Part shown: positions 47,411-56,475 of the stretch, piece after piece | Position numbering within the stretch: the stretch's first letter is position 1 | Layout: the number at the start of each line of letters is the position of its first letter | Origin: an uncultured Roseobacter sp. | GTDB lineage: Bacteria > Pseudomonadota > Alphaproteobacteria > Rhodobacterales > Rhodobacteraceae | Assembly (NCBI GenBank): GCA_947501635.1 | Contig: CANMWT010000001.1 | Coordinates: 124,001-188,000 of the forward strand | Length of the DNA: 64,000 nt | Direction: 5' to 3' | Made by a program: the position numbers and the translations under genes | Notes under the pieces: generated by a model | Databases searched by the model: none | Seen by the model: the letters and a program-made list of their open reading frames with translations, nothing else | What the model was told of the DNA's origin: nothing

Positions 47411-48141
47411 CGGATCTGGCGGATCTGCAAGGGCACTGGCGGCGGGCGTGGATCAAAGCGCCCGGTCACTACGATGAGCACACACATGTTCATTGGATGC
47501 AGTGCGGGCAGGCCTATGCAGATATCCGCATTCCAGCCGATCTGCCCGACCTAACAGGCGTACAGGCGCTGTCTGAACTTGATCCGGCTTTGCTTCTGGG
47601 GCTGATGTCCAGCGAAGGCTTTGCCGGCACGATTGCCGTGAAAGCGTCAGTCTGCACATGGGCGCGGCGGATCAACTGGCACGGAACCCCCACCGGAGTT
47701 GATGCAGGCTATATGTCTTTTGACGCAGATGGCGCGCTGGTCGAGGATGGCGTGCATGCAGAGTATCAGGAGCTTTGGCTGCGAGAGGATGACCCGCCCG
47801 TGCGCGCCGATGTGTTTCAGTCCGGTGATGCGGAAGGGGTCCTTTTGTCATCGCCATCGCGTTTCGTCCTGGCGTATGGCAAAATCGATGCCCCGGCATC
47901 CGCGCCTTTGACACAGGCATTGACCGAAGGGTATGTGCCAGAGGCGCTGAGCATGCATTTTGCATCGGTTTACGCACTTGGGCGCTGGGAAGGCACGGTG
48001 GGGATCGCAGAAAAATGCACCAATCCGCTTATGAACAGGGCGTCGATTCTTCATCTTGCGGATCAGAGCTTGGAGCTAAACCTCATGCACTTTGACGGGT
48101 CATGGCGCAGCACGCGCGCCACGACCACGCGGGCAAGCTAG
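47407..48141 (+). CDS. Unrecognised protein, 244 aa
   Basis: I do not recognise a family. The start is TTG 47407, overlapping the previous TGA (TTGA), so translation depends on the isochorismatase-like gene. It is acidic, has no signal peptide or membrane segment, and begins DLQGHWRRAWIKAPGHYDEH with THVHWMQCGQAYADIRIP after it, then WARRINWHGTP and YALGRWEGTVGI; the alternating strands suggest a beta-barrel of lipocalin-like type. The stop overlaps the convergent metallo-hydrolase by 4 bases. Its tight coupling suggests a role in the imported compound's catabolism. Confidence 0.8.
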   Translation: MTDLADLQGHWRRAWIKAPGHYDEHTHVHWMQCGQAYADIRIPADLPDLTGVQALSELDPALLLGLMSSEGFAGTIAVKASVCTWARRINWHGTPTGVDAGYMSFDADGALVEDGVHAEYQELWLREDDPPVRADVFQSGDAEGVLLSSPSRFVLAYGKIDAPASAPLTQALTEGYVPEALSMHFASVYALGRWEGTVGIAEKCTNPLMNRASILHLADQSLELNLMHFDGSWRSTRATTTRAS

Positions 48142-48923
48142 CGCGACTGCCAAAGCTCTAGGTAGTGATCGATGATCTGAGCAAGGCGTGCAGCGCCAAA
48201 TGCCGGATCATGTCCGCCGTGTACGATCTGAACAGGCAGGCTGCGGATGCGGGCGAGTGTCGCTTTATACGCGTCAATATCGGCATCAGGCCCCTCGTAA
48301 ATCAGCGGCCCGTCATAGACGGCATCGGCACCAAACAACGTGCCACTGGCCGCATGCCACAGCCCGATTTGTCCTGGTGAATGGCCGGGCAGGTGCAAAA
48401 CCTCGGCTTGCCAGTCTCCCAAGTCGACGTAGGCGCCGTCTTTTATGGTTTGCGTGGCCGGGGCGGGTGGTATGGCGTAGCTGTGCAGATCATATGCGTC
48501 GTAGGGCAACGCATCGACCAGATAAGGCCACAGCGGCGGATACCCCGCATCGGCGAAAAGTTGAACAAATCGCTGCGGGATGTCGGCACTGTCTAGCGAG
48601 TAGGGCGACGGCTTTGCCAGTTCAGCTGCTTCAATCGGGTGCACAAGGCGGTGCGAAAACTCATGCGCTGCGCCGATGTGGTCCACATGCGTATGCGTCG
48701 AAAAGCAAATGACAGGCTTGGTCGGATCGGGGCGCAAATGATCGACAATGGGCCGTAACGGCGCAATCCCCATGCCGCTATCGATCAACAGGTCCGCATC
48801 GCGGCCCAACACAAGGTGCATGTTCGCAGAAAAAATCGGGTGAACATGCGGTTCGGTTATGAGGTGCGTGCGGTCGTCAAGCTGCGTACTGTGATACCAC
48901 TGATCTGCTACGGGAAGTGTCAT
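48138..48923 (-). CDS. Metallo-beta-lactamase-fold hydrolase
   Basis: 261 residues with the metal motif STHTHVDHIGAAHEF (HxHxDH), HLPGHSPGQIGLWH and LFGADAVYDGPL giving further ligands, and a final His in VHGGHDPAF. Members hydrolyse esters, lactones, thioesters or nucleic acids. It is convergent with the unrecognised gene and its start is 95 bases from the next LysR stop. It may belong functionally to the importer block, but its strand puts it under other control. Confidence 0.85.
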   Translation of the reverse strand: MTLPVADQWYHSTQLDDRTHLITEPHVHPIFSANMHLVLGRDADLLIDSGMGIAPLRPIVDHLRPDPTKPVICFSTHTHVDHIGAAHEFSHRLVHPIEAAELAKPSPYSLDSADIPQRFVQLFADAGYPPLWPYLVDALPYDAYDLHSYAIPPAPATQTIKDGAYVDLGDWQAEVLHLPGHSPGQIGLWHAASGTLFGADAVYDGPLIYEGPDADIDAYKATLARIRSLPVQIVHGGHDPAFGAARLAQIIDHYLELWQSR

Positions 48924-49017
48924 GTCGCCACCCTAGCACGGGCTTTCCCTTATCCCACTCCGATACTCTGGTTTTTTGCCTGCGTCGCGACCTCGTTGCT
49001 TGAAAGAGAGGCGGTCG

Positions 49018-49896
49018 CTAGGGCGTGTCACTCGTCAGCCAGCGAACAAAAGTCTGCTGCAGCGCTTCATGGGGTGATGGTTTGACGGCCAGATAGTATC
49101 CCTCTTCGGCCGCCAGACTGGGTAACGGTAAGGCGACAAGACTGCCACGCTCTATACCGGTCCGTGTTACCTGACAGTGGCTTAGGGCCACACCGGCACC
49201 CGACGCGGCCAGATCGGCGGAAAGCCCGTGGGTGTCCACAAAAACCGTCGGTGCGATTGCGGTGCCCAGCTTGGCCTTTCGGGCAAGGTCGGGCCAGCCA
49301 GCAGTGATGCCGACCGGCTGTATCAGGGGATGCTCTGCAAGGTTTTCCGCGCGGATCACAGGCCCAAGGCGACGGGCGATGTGCGGCGCCGCGACCGCGT
49401 GTAGATGTGACGGCTCCATCAGGGTGGCGTCCCGCCCCACTACCTGCCTGCGGCCAAAGCGGATTTCGATATCCGCATTCGTCGACGCAAAATCATCCGG
49501 CCAGATCGTTGTTGCCAGTTGCACGGCGATATCGGGCTGTTCGGCGAGAAACCCCGCCAACCGCGGCGCGATTACCCATTGTGCAATGCTCACACTAGTG
49601 GCGATCGACAGTTTCGGGCGCGTCGTGGCGGGCAAAAAGCGTTCCGTTGCCTGTTCAAGCTGCGCCATGGCCGCAGCCACATCCGGCACCAGCAACCGCC
49701 CCGCCTGTGTCAGCGCAAGGCTGCGATGCCCGCGGACAAACAGTGGCGTACCCAGCTTGTCTTCCAGCGCGCGGACATTCTGGCTGATTGCGGATTGCGT
49801 GAACCCGAGCTCTTGCGCGGCAAGCGTAAAGCTTAGATGGCGGGCGGTCGCGTCAAAAGCGCGGAACCACGTAATCGGCGGCAGAGGTTTTTTCAT
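49018..49896 (-). CDS. LysR-family transcriptional regulator (GcvA-like)
   Basis: 292-residue LysR protein starting at ATG 49896 (MKKPLPPITWFRAFDATARH). Helix-turn-helix LAAQELGFTQSAISQNVRAL, followed by an inducer-binding domain. It is divergent from the operon at 50000 with 103 bases between starts, the usual layout for its target. It resembles the regulator at 2057 in style but is a different protein. Confidence 0.88.
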   Translation of the reverse strand: MKKPLPPITWFRAFDATARHLSFTLAAQELGFTQSAISQNVRALEDKLGTPLFVRGHRSLALTQAGRLLVPDVAAAMAQLEQATERFLPATTRPKLSIATSVSIAQWVIAPRLAGFLAEQPDIAVQLATTIWPDDFASTNADIEIRFGRRQVVGRDATLMEPSHLHAVAAPHIARRLGPVIRAENLAEHPLIQPVGITAGWPDLARKAKLGTAIAPTVFVDTHGLSADLAASGAGVALSHCQVTRTGIERGSLVALPLPSLAAEEGYYLAVKPSPHEALQQTFVRWLTSDTP

Positions 49897-49999
49897 ACCA
49901 GCACTTAACATTAGCAATACTTATGTTGTCACGTCATTTTCTTTTGTTTGTCGTGGCTCTTTTTGCTCCGTATCCTCGCGCGAGCGAAAAGAGGAAGCG

Positions 50000-50599
50000 A
50001 TGACCCCCGAAATCCGAAAAATCGTAAGCTACCGCGAAGACACGCTGATCGAAGGCCATAAGCCGGCGTCTGCGCCGTGGGAAATGTTTGCAGTCGCAGC
50101 GGTCGTCAAAAACCCCTGGGCGGGCCGGTTCGAAGAGGACCTTGGACCGGTTATCCGGTCCTTCGGGCCGACATTGGGTGCCACGCTGACTGAGCGCATC
50201 ACGCGAATGGCTGGCAACGGTGACCGGATCGAGGCTTTCGGGAAGGCCGGTGTAGTTGGGTTGGACGGCGAGATCGAACATGCCTCCGGCCTTATCCATA
50301 CGCTGAGGTTTGGAAATCACTTCCGCGAAGCGGTTGGCGCGAAGTCATATCTGGCCTTCACCAACATCCGGGGTGGTGCAAACTGCGCCATCCAGATCCC
50401 GCTGATGGACAAGAATGATGCCGGGCGCCGTTCGCATTACCTGACCATCCAGTTTGCGGTCCCTGACGCGCCGCGCGCGGATGAGATTGTCGTCGCACTG
50501 GGTGCCGCGACCGGCGGTCGACCGCACCACCGTATCGGAGACCGATATCAGGATCTCAAGGATCTGGGCCATGATCTGGACAACCCGGCCGCGGTTTGA
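50000..50599 (+). CDS. Amino acid synthesis family protein (PF06684, formerly DUF1185)
   Basis: 199 residues: EIRKIVSYREDTLIEGHKPA, AVAAVVKNPWAGRFEEDLGP and LVRGG-like AFTNIRGGANCAIQIPLMD are recognised features of this family. Known structures of PF06684 show a Bacillus chorismate mutase-like fold and the function is unproven. GAGGAAGC precedes the ATG. It is first of the LysR-divergent operon; the hydrolase gene starts inside its 3' end. Confidence 0.8.
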   Translation: MTPEIRKIVSYREDTLIEGHKPASAPWEMFAVAAVVKNPWAGRFEEDLGPVIRSFGPTLGATLTERITRMAGNGDRIEAFGKAGVVGLDGEIEHASGLIHTLRFGNHFREAVGAKSYLAFTNIRGGANCAIQIPLMDKNDAGRRSHYLTIQFAVPDAPRADEIVVALGAATGGRPHHRIGDRYQDLKDLGHDLDNPAAV

Positions 50600-51386
50600 A
50601 GGCGCGGGGGCGCTTGGATATTTCGCGCAAGGCGCAGGGTCCGCGTTGGTCCTGATCCATGGGGTGGGTCTGCGTGCTGAGGCATGGGCGGCCGTGCTGC
50701 CGATGCTGGCGCGCGATCATCAGGTGATTTGTGTGGATATGCCCGGTCACGGCACATCCCCCTTGAACGGAGCCGCGACGCTAGACGATTTCGTGGCAAG
50801 GCTGACAGAATTCATTGATACGCTCGACGGCCCTGTCCGGCTGGCAGGCCATTCGATGGGCGCATTGATCAGCGCGTGCGTTGCTGCACAACGGCCGAAC
50901 CGGATTGAGGCGATGGTGGGGTTGAACACCGTCTACAAGCGCCCAGTCGCCGCAACCCGCGCCGTGCGCGCCCGCGCAACAAACCTCGCCAGTGCAGAAG
51001 GCCTTGATCCAACGCCGACGCTGGATCGATGGTTCGGCCAAAACCCCCAAGCTGTCGACGCGGAATGCGCCCGGGCCTGTCGTGACTGGCTCACAGGTGG
51101 TTGCCGGCAAGGGTACGCGACGGCCTACCGAATCTTTGCGCAGGAAGACGGCCCTGCAGAAAGCGACCTGCGGGGCCTTCAGTGTCGCGCGCTGTTTCTG
51201 ACCGGTGAAAACGACCCAAATTCCACGCCCGCCATGTCGCAGGCGCTGGCGGCCACGGTGGCACATGGCCGGGCCTGTGTCATCGAAGGGGCCGCTCATA
51301 TGGTCCCTATGACACACGCACAGCAGGTTGCCGCCTGTATGTCAGATTTCTTTACCCAACCGCATCCCGATCAGAAAGGTTCTTAG
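50571..51386 (+). CDS. Alpha/beta hydrolase
   Basis: 271-residue alpha/beta-hydrolase fold protein. Oxyanion region VLIHGVGL, nucleophile elbow AGHSMGALISA (Ser), acid in TGENDPNSTP and catalytic His in EGAAHMVPM. Such enzymes cleave esters, lactones, amides or carbamates (RutD is one). It overlaps the PF06684 gene by 29 bases and ends 1 base before the monooxygenase gene. Confidence 0.88.
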   Translation: MIWTTRPRFEGAGALGYFAQGAGSALVLIHGVGLRAEAWAAVLPMLARDHQVICVDMPGHGTSPLNGAATLDDFVARLTEFIDTLDGPVRLAGHSMGALISACVAAQRPNRIEAMVGLNTVYKRPVAATRAVRARATNLASAEGLDPTPTLDRWFGQNPQAVDAECARACRDWLTGGCRQGYATAYRIFAQEDGPAESDLRGLQCRALFLTGENDPNSTPAMSQALAATVAHGRACVIEGAAHMVPMTHAQQVAACMSDFFTQPHPDQKGS

Positions 51387-51387
51387 T

Positions 51388-52422
51388 ATGGAGTTCTCTC
51401 TTTTTGCCCATATGGAACGGCTTAACCCCGAACAGCCGCACGATACGCTTTACCAGGATTTTCTGGGCCTGTGCAAAATGGCGGATGAGGGGGGGATGCG
51501 CGCGCTATGGACGGGTGAACATCACGGTATGGAATTCACCATCGCACCCAATCCCTTCACGACGCTTGCGGATGTGGCCCATCACACCAAGAACCTTCGG
51601 CTGGGCACAGGCACTGTGATCGTACCGTTCTGGCATCCGATCAAACTGGCTGGCGAAGCGGCGATGACAGACCTCATGACAGGCGGACGATTGGAAATCG
51701 GAGCGGCCCGCGGTGCCTACAGCTACGAGTATGAGCGTATGATGCCGGGCATGGATGCATGGGATGCCGGGCAGCGTATGCGGGAAACCTTGCCTCTGTT
51801 GCAAAAGCTTTGGCAGGGGGACTGCGCGCATGAGGGGACCTACTACAGCTTCCCCGAGACGACGACAGCGCCGAAACCTGCACAAGCCGACGGGCCGCCG
51901 ATCTGGGTGGCGGCACGCGATCCCAACAGCCATGAGTTTGCCGTGCACAATGGGTTTCATGTGCAGGTGACACCGCTTTGGCAGGGTATGGAAGAGATCA
52001 CGACACTCATGGGGCGTTTCAACGCGGCATGTGACAGCTATTCCGGAAAGCGCCCAAAAATCATGCTTTTGCACCACACTTACGTAGCCAAGGACGCGGA
52101 GGATTCCGCGCAGGCAGCACAGGCATTCAGTCGGTACTACAACTATTTCGGCGCGTGGTTCCAGAACAAGCGCCCCGTGCGTCAGGGCCTGATCGAAGAC
52201 ATCAGCGCGGAAGACATGGCCGCCAACAAAATGATGGCACCTGAGAACATGGCACGTGATTTGACAATCGGCACGGCGCAGGATGTGATTGACCGGATCA
52301 AGCGGTACGAGGATCTGGGGTATGACGAGTATTCATTCTGGATCGACAGCGGCATGACAACGGAACGAAAACGCGCTTCTCTTGCACGTTTCATCGATGA
52401 TGTGATGCCCGCGTTTGCCTAA
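51388..52422 (+). CDS. LLM-class flavin-dependent oxidoreductase (luciferase-like)
   Basis: 344-residue TIM-barrel flavin enzyme. Recognised from ALWTGEHHGMEFTIAPNP, LRLGTGTVIVPFWHPIKLAG, MTGGRLEIGAARGAYSYEYE and GTAQDVIDRIKRYEDLGYD. Members use reduced FMN or F420 to oxygenate substrates, RutA being the ring-opening uracil case. No flavin reductase is in this operon, so one elsewhere must supply FMNH2. AAGG lies upstream of ATG 51388. Confidence 0.88.
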   Translation: MEFSLFAHMERLNPEQPHDTLYQDFLGLCKMADEGGMRALWTGEHHGMEFTIAPNPFTTLADVAHHTKNLRLGTGTVIVPFWHPIKLAGEAAMTDLMTGGRLEIGAARGAYSYEYERMMPGMDAWDAGQRMRETLPLLQKLWQGDCAHEGTYYSFPETTTAPKPAQADGPPIWVAARDPNSHEFAVHNGFHVQVTPLWQGMEEITTLMGRFNAACDSYSGKRPKIMLLHHTYVAKDAEDSAQAAQAFSRYYNYFGAWFQNKRPVRQGLIEDISAEDMAANKMMAPENMARDLTIGTAQDVIDRIKRYEDLGYDEYSFWIDSGMTTERKRASLARFIDDVMPAFA

Positions 52423-52453
52423 GCTTCACCTGTCCGAATTAGAGGAGCCACCC

Positions 52454-53935
52454 ATGTCTGATTTGCCGCATTATGCGCTTTACGTGGCGGGCCGCTGGCG
52501 TGCCGGCAGTGCCGGTCAGGTGATGCATAGCATAAACCCCGCAACGGGCGCGCCTTGGGCCACGTTCGATTGCGCCGCATCAGAAGATATTGCCGATGCT
52601 GTTGGCGCGGCGCGCGCCGCACTCGACGATCCGGCTTGGCGGGATATGACGCAGACCGCGCGGGGAAAGCTTTTGTACCGGCTGGCTGACCTTATTGCTG
52701 ACAGCGCGGCACATTTGGGCAGCATAGAAACCACCGACAGCGGAAAACTTGCCGCCGAAACCAGAGCGCAAACCGGCTATGTAGCTGATTATTATCGCTA
52801 TTACGCCGGATTGGCTGACAAGATCGAAGGTGCTGTTTTGCCCATCGACAAGCCGGATATGCATGTCTACACGCAGCGCCTGCCCATTGGTGTGGTTGCG
52901 GCGGTCGTGCCCTGGAACGCGCAGATGTTTCTGGCCGCAACCAAAGTGGCCCCCGCACTGGCAGCCGGATGTAGCGTTATCATCAAGGCATCCGAGATGG
53001 CTCCCGCTCCGATGCTGGAGTTTGCCAAGCTGATCGAAGCGGCCGGCTTTCCGGCAGGCGTTGTATCAGTGGTGACAGGCGATGCAGTGAACTGTGCGAT
53101 CCCGCTGACACGGCATCCTGATGTTGACAGGATTGCCTTTACCGGTGGGCCCGAAGCCGCCCGTCATGTCGTGCGCAATTCCGCCGAAAGCTTTGCCGTG
53201 ACGACACTGGAGTTGGGCGGCAAATCTCCCATTCTGGTGTTTGATGATGCGGATGTCGAAGCTGCGGCAAACGGGTTGATCGCGGGTAACTTCGGTGCGT
53301 CCGGACAGTCTTGCGTTGCGGGCACACGCGGCTTTGTTCAGCGCGGCATTTACGACCGTGTCGTGCGCGCTGTCACCGAAAAATCCGCAGGGCTCATCGT
53401 GGGTGACCCGCATGACGCGGCCACGCACCTCGGCCCCTTGTGCACCACCGCTCAAATCATGCGTATCGAAGAAACTCTGACAGCAGCACAAGTGCAGGGC
53501 GCGCGTGTCGCCTTTGGCGGGGCCCGTGTGGCCGGGCTGGATGGCAATTACTTTCAACCTACGCTGGTGCTTGCCGACAACGCCGCAACAGAGACGATGA
53601 AGGTCGAGATGTTCGGACCGGTGATGACGCTGATGCCGTTCGATACCGAAGATGAGGCCATTGCACTTGCCAACGACAGTGACTTTGGTCTTGGGTCGGG
53701 TGTTTTCACTCAAAACGTTGCCCGTGCGCATCGGGTCTCGCGCCGGGTCCGTTCGGGAATAACTTGGGTGAATACCTACCGCGCGATCTCTCCCATTGCG
53801 CCCTTTGGCGGCTTCAACCAGTCCGGCTATGGTCGTGAAGCGGGGCGCGAGGCGATCCTCGACTATACAAGGGTGAAAACCACGTGGATCGACACGTCCA
53901 ACACGCCGATGGCCAATCCTTTTGTGATGCGCTAG
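52454..53935 (+). CDS. Aldehyde dehydrogenase family protein
   Basis: 493-residue NAD(P)-dependent enzyme. General base Glu in ELGGKSPILVF, catalytic Cys in GQSCVAGTRGF, cofactor site FTGGPEAARHVV, and VPWNAQMFLAATKVAPAL. GAGGAG precedes ATG 52454. Last gene of the operon, convergent with pxpA, overlapping by 4 bases. It likely oxidises the aldehyde produced upstream (inference). Confidence 0.92.
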   Translation: MSDLPHYALYVAGRWRAGSAGQVMHSINPATGAPWATFDCAASEDIADAVGAARAALDDPAWRDMTQTARGKLLYRLADLIADSAAHLGSIETTDSGKLAAETRAQTGYVADYYRYYAGLADKIEGAVLPIDKPDMHVYTQRLPIGVVAAVVPWNAQMFLAATKVAPALAAGCSVIIKASEMAPAPMLEFAKLIEAAGFPAGVVSVVTGDAVNCAIPLTRHPDVDRIAFTGGPEAARHVVRNSAESFAVTTLELGGKSPILVFDDADVEAAANGLIAGNFGASGQSCVAGTRGFVQRGIYDRVVRAVTEKSAGLIVGDPHDAATHLGPLCTTAQIMRIEETLTAAQVQGARVAFGGARVAGLDGNYFQPTLVLADNAATETMKVEMFGPVMTLMPFDTEDEAIALANDSDFGLGSGVFTQNVARAHRVSRRVRSGITWVNTYRAISPIAPFGGFNQSGYGREAGREAILDYTRVKTTWIDTSNTPMANPFVMR

Positions 53936-54705
53936 CTGCTGGTTCGCCCGTCAAACTGCGTCACGGTTACGTCTGCCGCTTCGAGGGCTGACCGCACGGA
54001 CTGCGCGATTTGCACCGCGGTAGGGGTGTCTCCGTGCAAGCAGATGGTATCGATGGCCGCGTCGATCCGTTTGCCGGAGCCGGTGATGATGGCACCTTCC
54101 CTGACCATTTCGACCATACGGGCACCAGCCAGTTCCGGATCGTGGATCACAGCGCCGGGCAGGCTGCGGTCGACCAGCGTCGCATCGTCGTTATAGGCGC
54201 GGTCCGCGAAAATCTCACCGGCGTAGGTACATCCCAAAGCGCGTGCCGCCGCCTCTTGTGCGGTGGCGGATAGCACCATGACGATCAGATCAGGCGCAAC
54301 AGACAGCGCGGCCTCGAAGAGGTCGCTTGCCAGTTGTTCGTCCTCTGATGCCATGTTGGCCATGGCGCCGTGCAGTTTGAGGTGCCGCACTTCTGCTCCG
54401 ATGGAGCGCGCAACACCCACAGAGGCGGCAACCTGATAGCGGACGGAGTTTTGTAGAGAGGCACGCGGTACAGACATCCGTCTGCGCCCGAACCCCTGAA
54501 TATCGGCAAAGCCGGGATGCGCCCCAATGCCGACGCCATTGCGCATCGCCGTGCGCATCGTCGCAACCATCACGTCGGGGTCTCCGGCATGTGCGCCGCA
54601 GGCGATATTTGCGGACGTCACGGTTTTCAACAGGCTGTCGTCATCGCCCATTTTCCAAGGGCCGAAGCTTTCGCCCATATCGGCATTTAGGTCCACGCGG
54701 ATCAT
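53932..54705 (-). CDS. pxpA: 5-oxoprolinase subunit PxpA (LamB/YcsF family)
   Basis: 257-residue protein; DLNADMGESFGPW and NIACGAHAGDPDVM, then GAHPGFADIQGFGRRRM are the conserved family segments, with VKLHG-like HLKLHGAMANMA and ICLHGDTP. PxpA with PxpB and PxpC forms the prokaryotic ATP-dependent 5-oxoprolinase that returns pyroglutamate to glutamate. AGGAG supports ATG 54705. Last of dadA-pxpB-pxpC-pxpA. Confidence 0.93.
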   Translation of the reverse strand: MIRVDLNADMGESFGPWKMGDDDSLLKTVTSANIACGAHAGDPDVMVATMRTAMRNGVGIGAHPGFADIQGFGRRRMSVPRASLQNSVRYQVAASVGVARSIGAEVRHLKLHGAMANMASEDEQLASDLFEAALSVAPDLIVMVLSATAQEAAARALGCTYAGEIFADRAYNDDATLVDRSLPGAVIHDPELAGARMVEMVREGAIITGSGKRIDAAIDTICLHGDTPTAVQIAQSVRSALEAADVTVTQFDGRTSS

Positions 54706-54727
54706 ACCTTTTCTCCTTCTGAAGGTA

Positions 54728-55741
54728 TTAAGTTTCGGCGGTTGCGGAGATGACACCGCTTACCAACTGATACCCAAGCAGATCCGCAATGTCGCGCGGA
54801 TCACGGACCAAAGGCGCTACTTTCGAGGGCAGCGCCTTGAGCGACGCACGCGTCGCGCGCTCAATCTCCCGGGCTTGGTCGGCTGTGATGAAGCGAAAGC
54901 GCAGCGGCGCACCGGCTGCGGCCTGCGCCACGCGCGGCAGATCGCTTGCGATGACGGTGCCGATGCGGGGATAGCCGCCGGTGGTCTGGCATTCACACAT
55001 AAGCACATAAGGTGCACCATCACCCGTGATCTGGATGTCCCCCTCGATGATGACTTCGGACACAATGCTCAGCCCACCCTGCGCGAAAAAGCCTTCTCCG
55101 TCGTATGCCATGCGAACGCCCTGCCTGTTGCCGCGCGCGTCGCGTTCAAAGGCGGTTTGGCCGAACCGTTCGAGGGTTTCATCCGAGAACTGCTCGGTTT
55201 GGACAGATGCCATGATACGTAGCTCTCCTCCTTCAAGCCGGGGATCGGGATCAATATAGTATCCGGCACGGTCCGCCGCAGCACCGCACAGGGCGAGGGC
55301 ATCACCCGCCTTGAGCAATGCGCCTACTCCGGCGGTCAGATGGCTGGAACGCGCGCCCATGTTCAACGGTGCATCAAAACCACCTGCCACTGACAGATAG
55401 CCATAAGTGCCCTTCTGTGCGCCGCCAATTTTGAGTGCGGCGCCAGCCGGAAGGGCATGGCTGGCGTTCCAGACCACGCGCGCACCATCAATATCTGCCG
55501 TCATCTCCGCACCGGTCAGCGCAATAACCGTATCGACATCGGACTGGAATGTACCGCCCATCCCCGTCATCTCGATGGCCGCCAGCGCCGGGTTTTGCCC
55601 CAGCAGGGCAGCCCCTTCGTGCAGCGCCAGAATATCGGCGGCACCGCCACGGGTCAGCCCATATGCAAGGTATCCGTGCCGCCCGAGATCCTGTAGCGAA
55701 AGGGCAGGGCCACAGGAAAGGATTTTCAGATGGCCATTCAT
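54728..55741 (-). CDS. pxpC: 5-oxoprolinase subunit PxpC (biotin-dependent carboxyltransferase-like)
   Basis: 337 residues with LSLQDLGRHGYLAYGLTRGG at the N-terminus, VIALTGAEMTADIDGARV, GTYGYLSVAGGFDAPLNMGA and MCECQTTGGYPRIGTV, as in the KipA/urea-amidolyase C-terminal-like family. Its ATG overlaps pxpB by 4 bases and it ends 22 bases before pxpA. Confidence 0.92.
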   Translation of the reverse strand: MNGHLKILSCGPALSLQDLGRHGYLAYGLTRGGAADILALHEGAALLGQNPALAAIEMTGMGGTFQSDVDTVIALTGAEMTADIDGARVVWNASHALPAGAALKIGGAQKGTYGYLSVAGGFDAPLNMGARSSHLTAGVGALLKAGDALALCGAAADRAGYYIDPDPRLEGGELRIMASVQTEQFSDETLERFGQTAFERDARGNRQGVRMAYDGEGFFAQGGLSIVSEVIIEGDIQITGDGAPYVLMCECQTTGGYPRIGTVIASDLPRVAQAAAGAPLRFRFITADQAREIERATRASLKALPSKVAPLVRDPRDIADLLGYQLVSGVISATAET

Positions 55742-56475
55742 GTGATGGCCTCCCGTTCCGCGCCGCCGTTACCCGAACTGTCTCGGGAGATGATCTCTTG
55801 CAATGCATGTCTGTCGACCTGCGGGAATAACAGCTCGTCCCCCGGCGTCAGGGCAAAAGGCTGATCCGTGTTCTGCCGGAATGTGCGAAAGGCTGTCTGA
55901 CCGACGTGGCGCCACCCTGTGGGCGTTGCATTCGTGAAAACCACCAGCTGCCGGATCGCCACGACCAACGCACCGGATGGCACACTTTTGGTAAGCCCCT
56001 GCTGGCGTGGAATGTTCCACACCTCGTCCAACTCGCCAAGGTACGGTTGGCCGGGCGCAAAGCCAATCGTCAGAACCCGCACGCGCGTCGTCGACAACTG
56101 CCGGATCGCTTCGTCCGGATCAAGACCTGCAACAGCAGCAGCTTCTTCGAGTTGTGGTGCAAGATCCGTGCCATAGACCGTCGGCACATGCCACAAGGTC
56201 CGTCCCTCCGGTAGCGCTGCAGCATACCAATCCTGCCGTGCAACCAGTGCGCTCAGCCTGTCCACCAGAACTGTCGCGTCCGTGGTCACCAGATCGGCAA
56301 CAACATAGACCGAGACCAGCGACATCGAGGTTTCCTGAACCTCAGGCCAGTCTTCGGCGTCCACAGCAGCACGAAAGGCAAGAGCTGCGCGGTTGGCGGG
56401 TCCGTTCATGGCATCGGCAAAGGTGACCAAAACACCCGACAGACCGACAGTTCTTATTCTTGGAAAATCGGTCAT
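55738..56475 (-). CDS. pxpB: 5-oxoprolinase subunit PxpB (allophanate hydrolase subunit 1-like)
   Basis: 245 residues of the KipI/AHS1 family: VYGTDLAPQLEEAAAVAGLD, VRVLTIGFAPGQPYLGELDE (F-x-P-G-x-x-Y-L/M-G pattern) and ALTPGDELLFPQVDR. Coupled by 4-base overlaps to dadA upstream and pxpC downstream, so all four genes are one translational unit. Confidence 0.92.
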   Translation of the reverse strand: MTDFPRIRTVGLSGVLVTFADAMNGPANRAALAFRAAVDAEDWPEVQETSMSLVSVYVVADLVTTDATVLVDRLSALVARQDWYAAALPEGRTLWHVPTVYGTDLAPQLEEAAAVAGLDPDEAIRQLSTTRVRVLTIGFAPGQPYLGELDEVWNIPRQQGLTKSVPSGALVVAIRQLVVFTNATPTGWRHVGQTAFRTFRQNTDQPFALTPGDELLFPQVDRHALQEIISRDSSGNGGAEREAIT

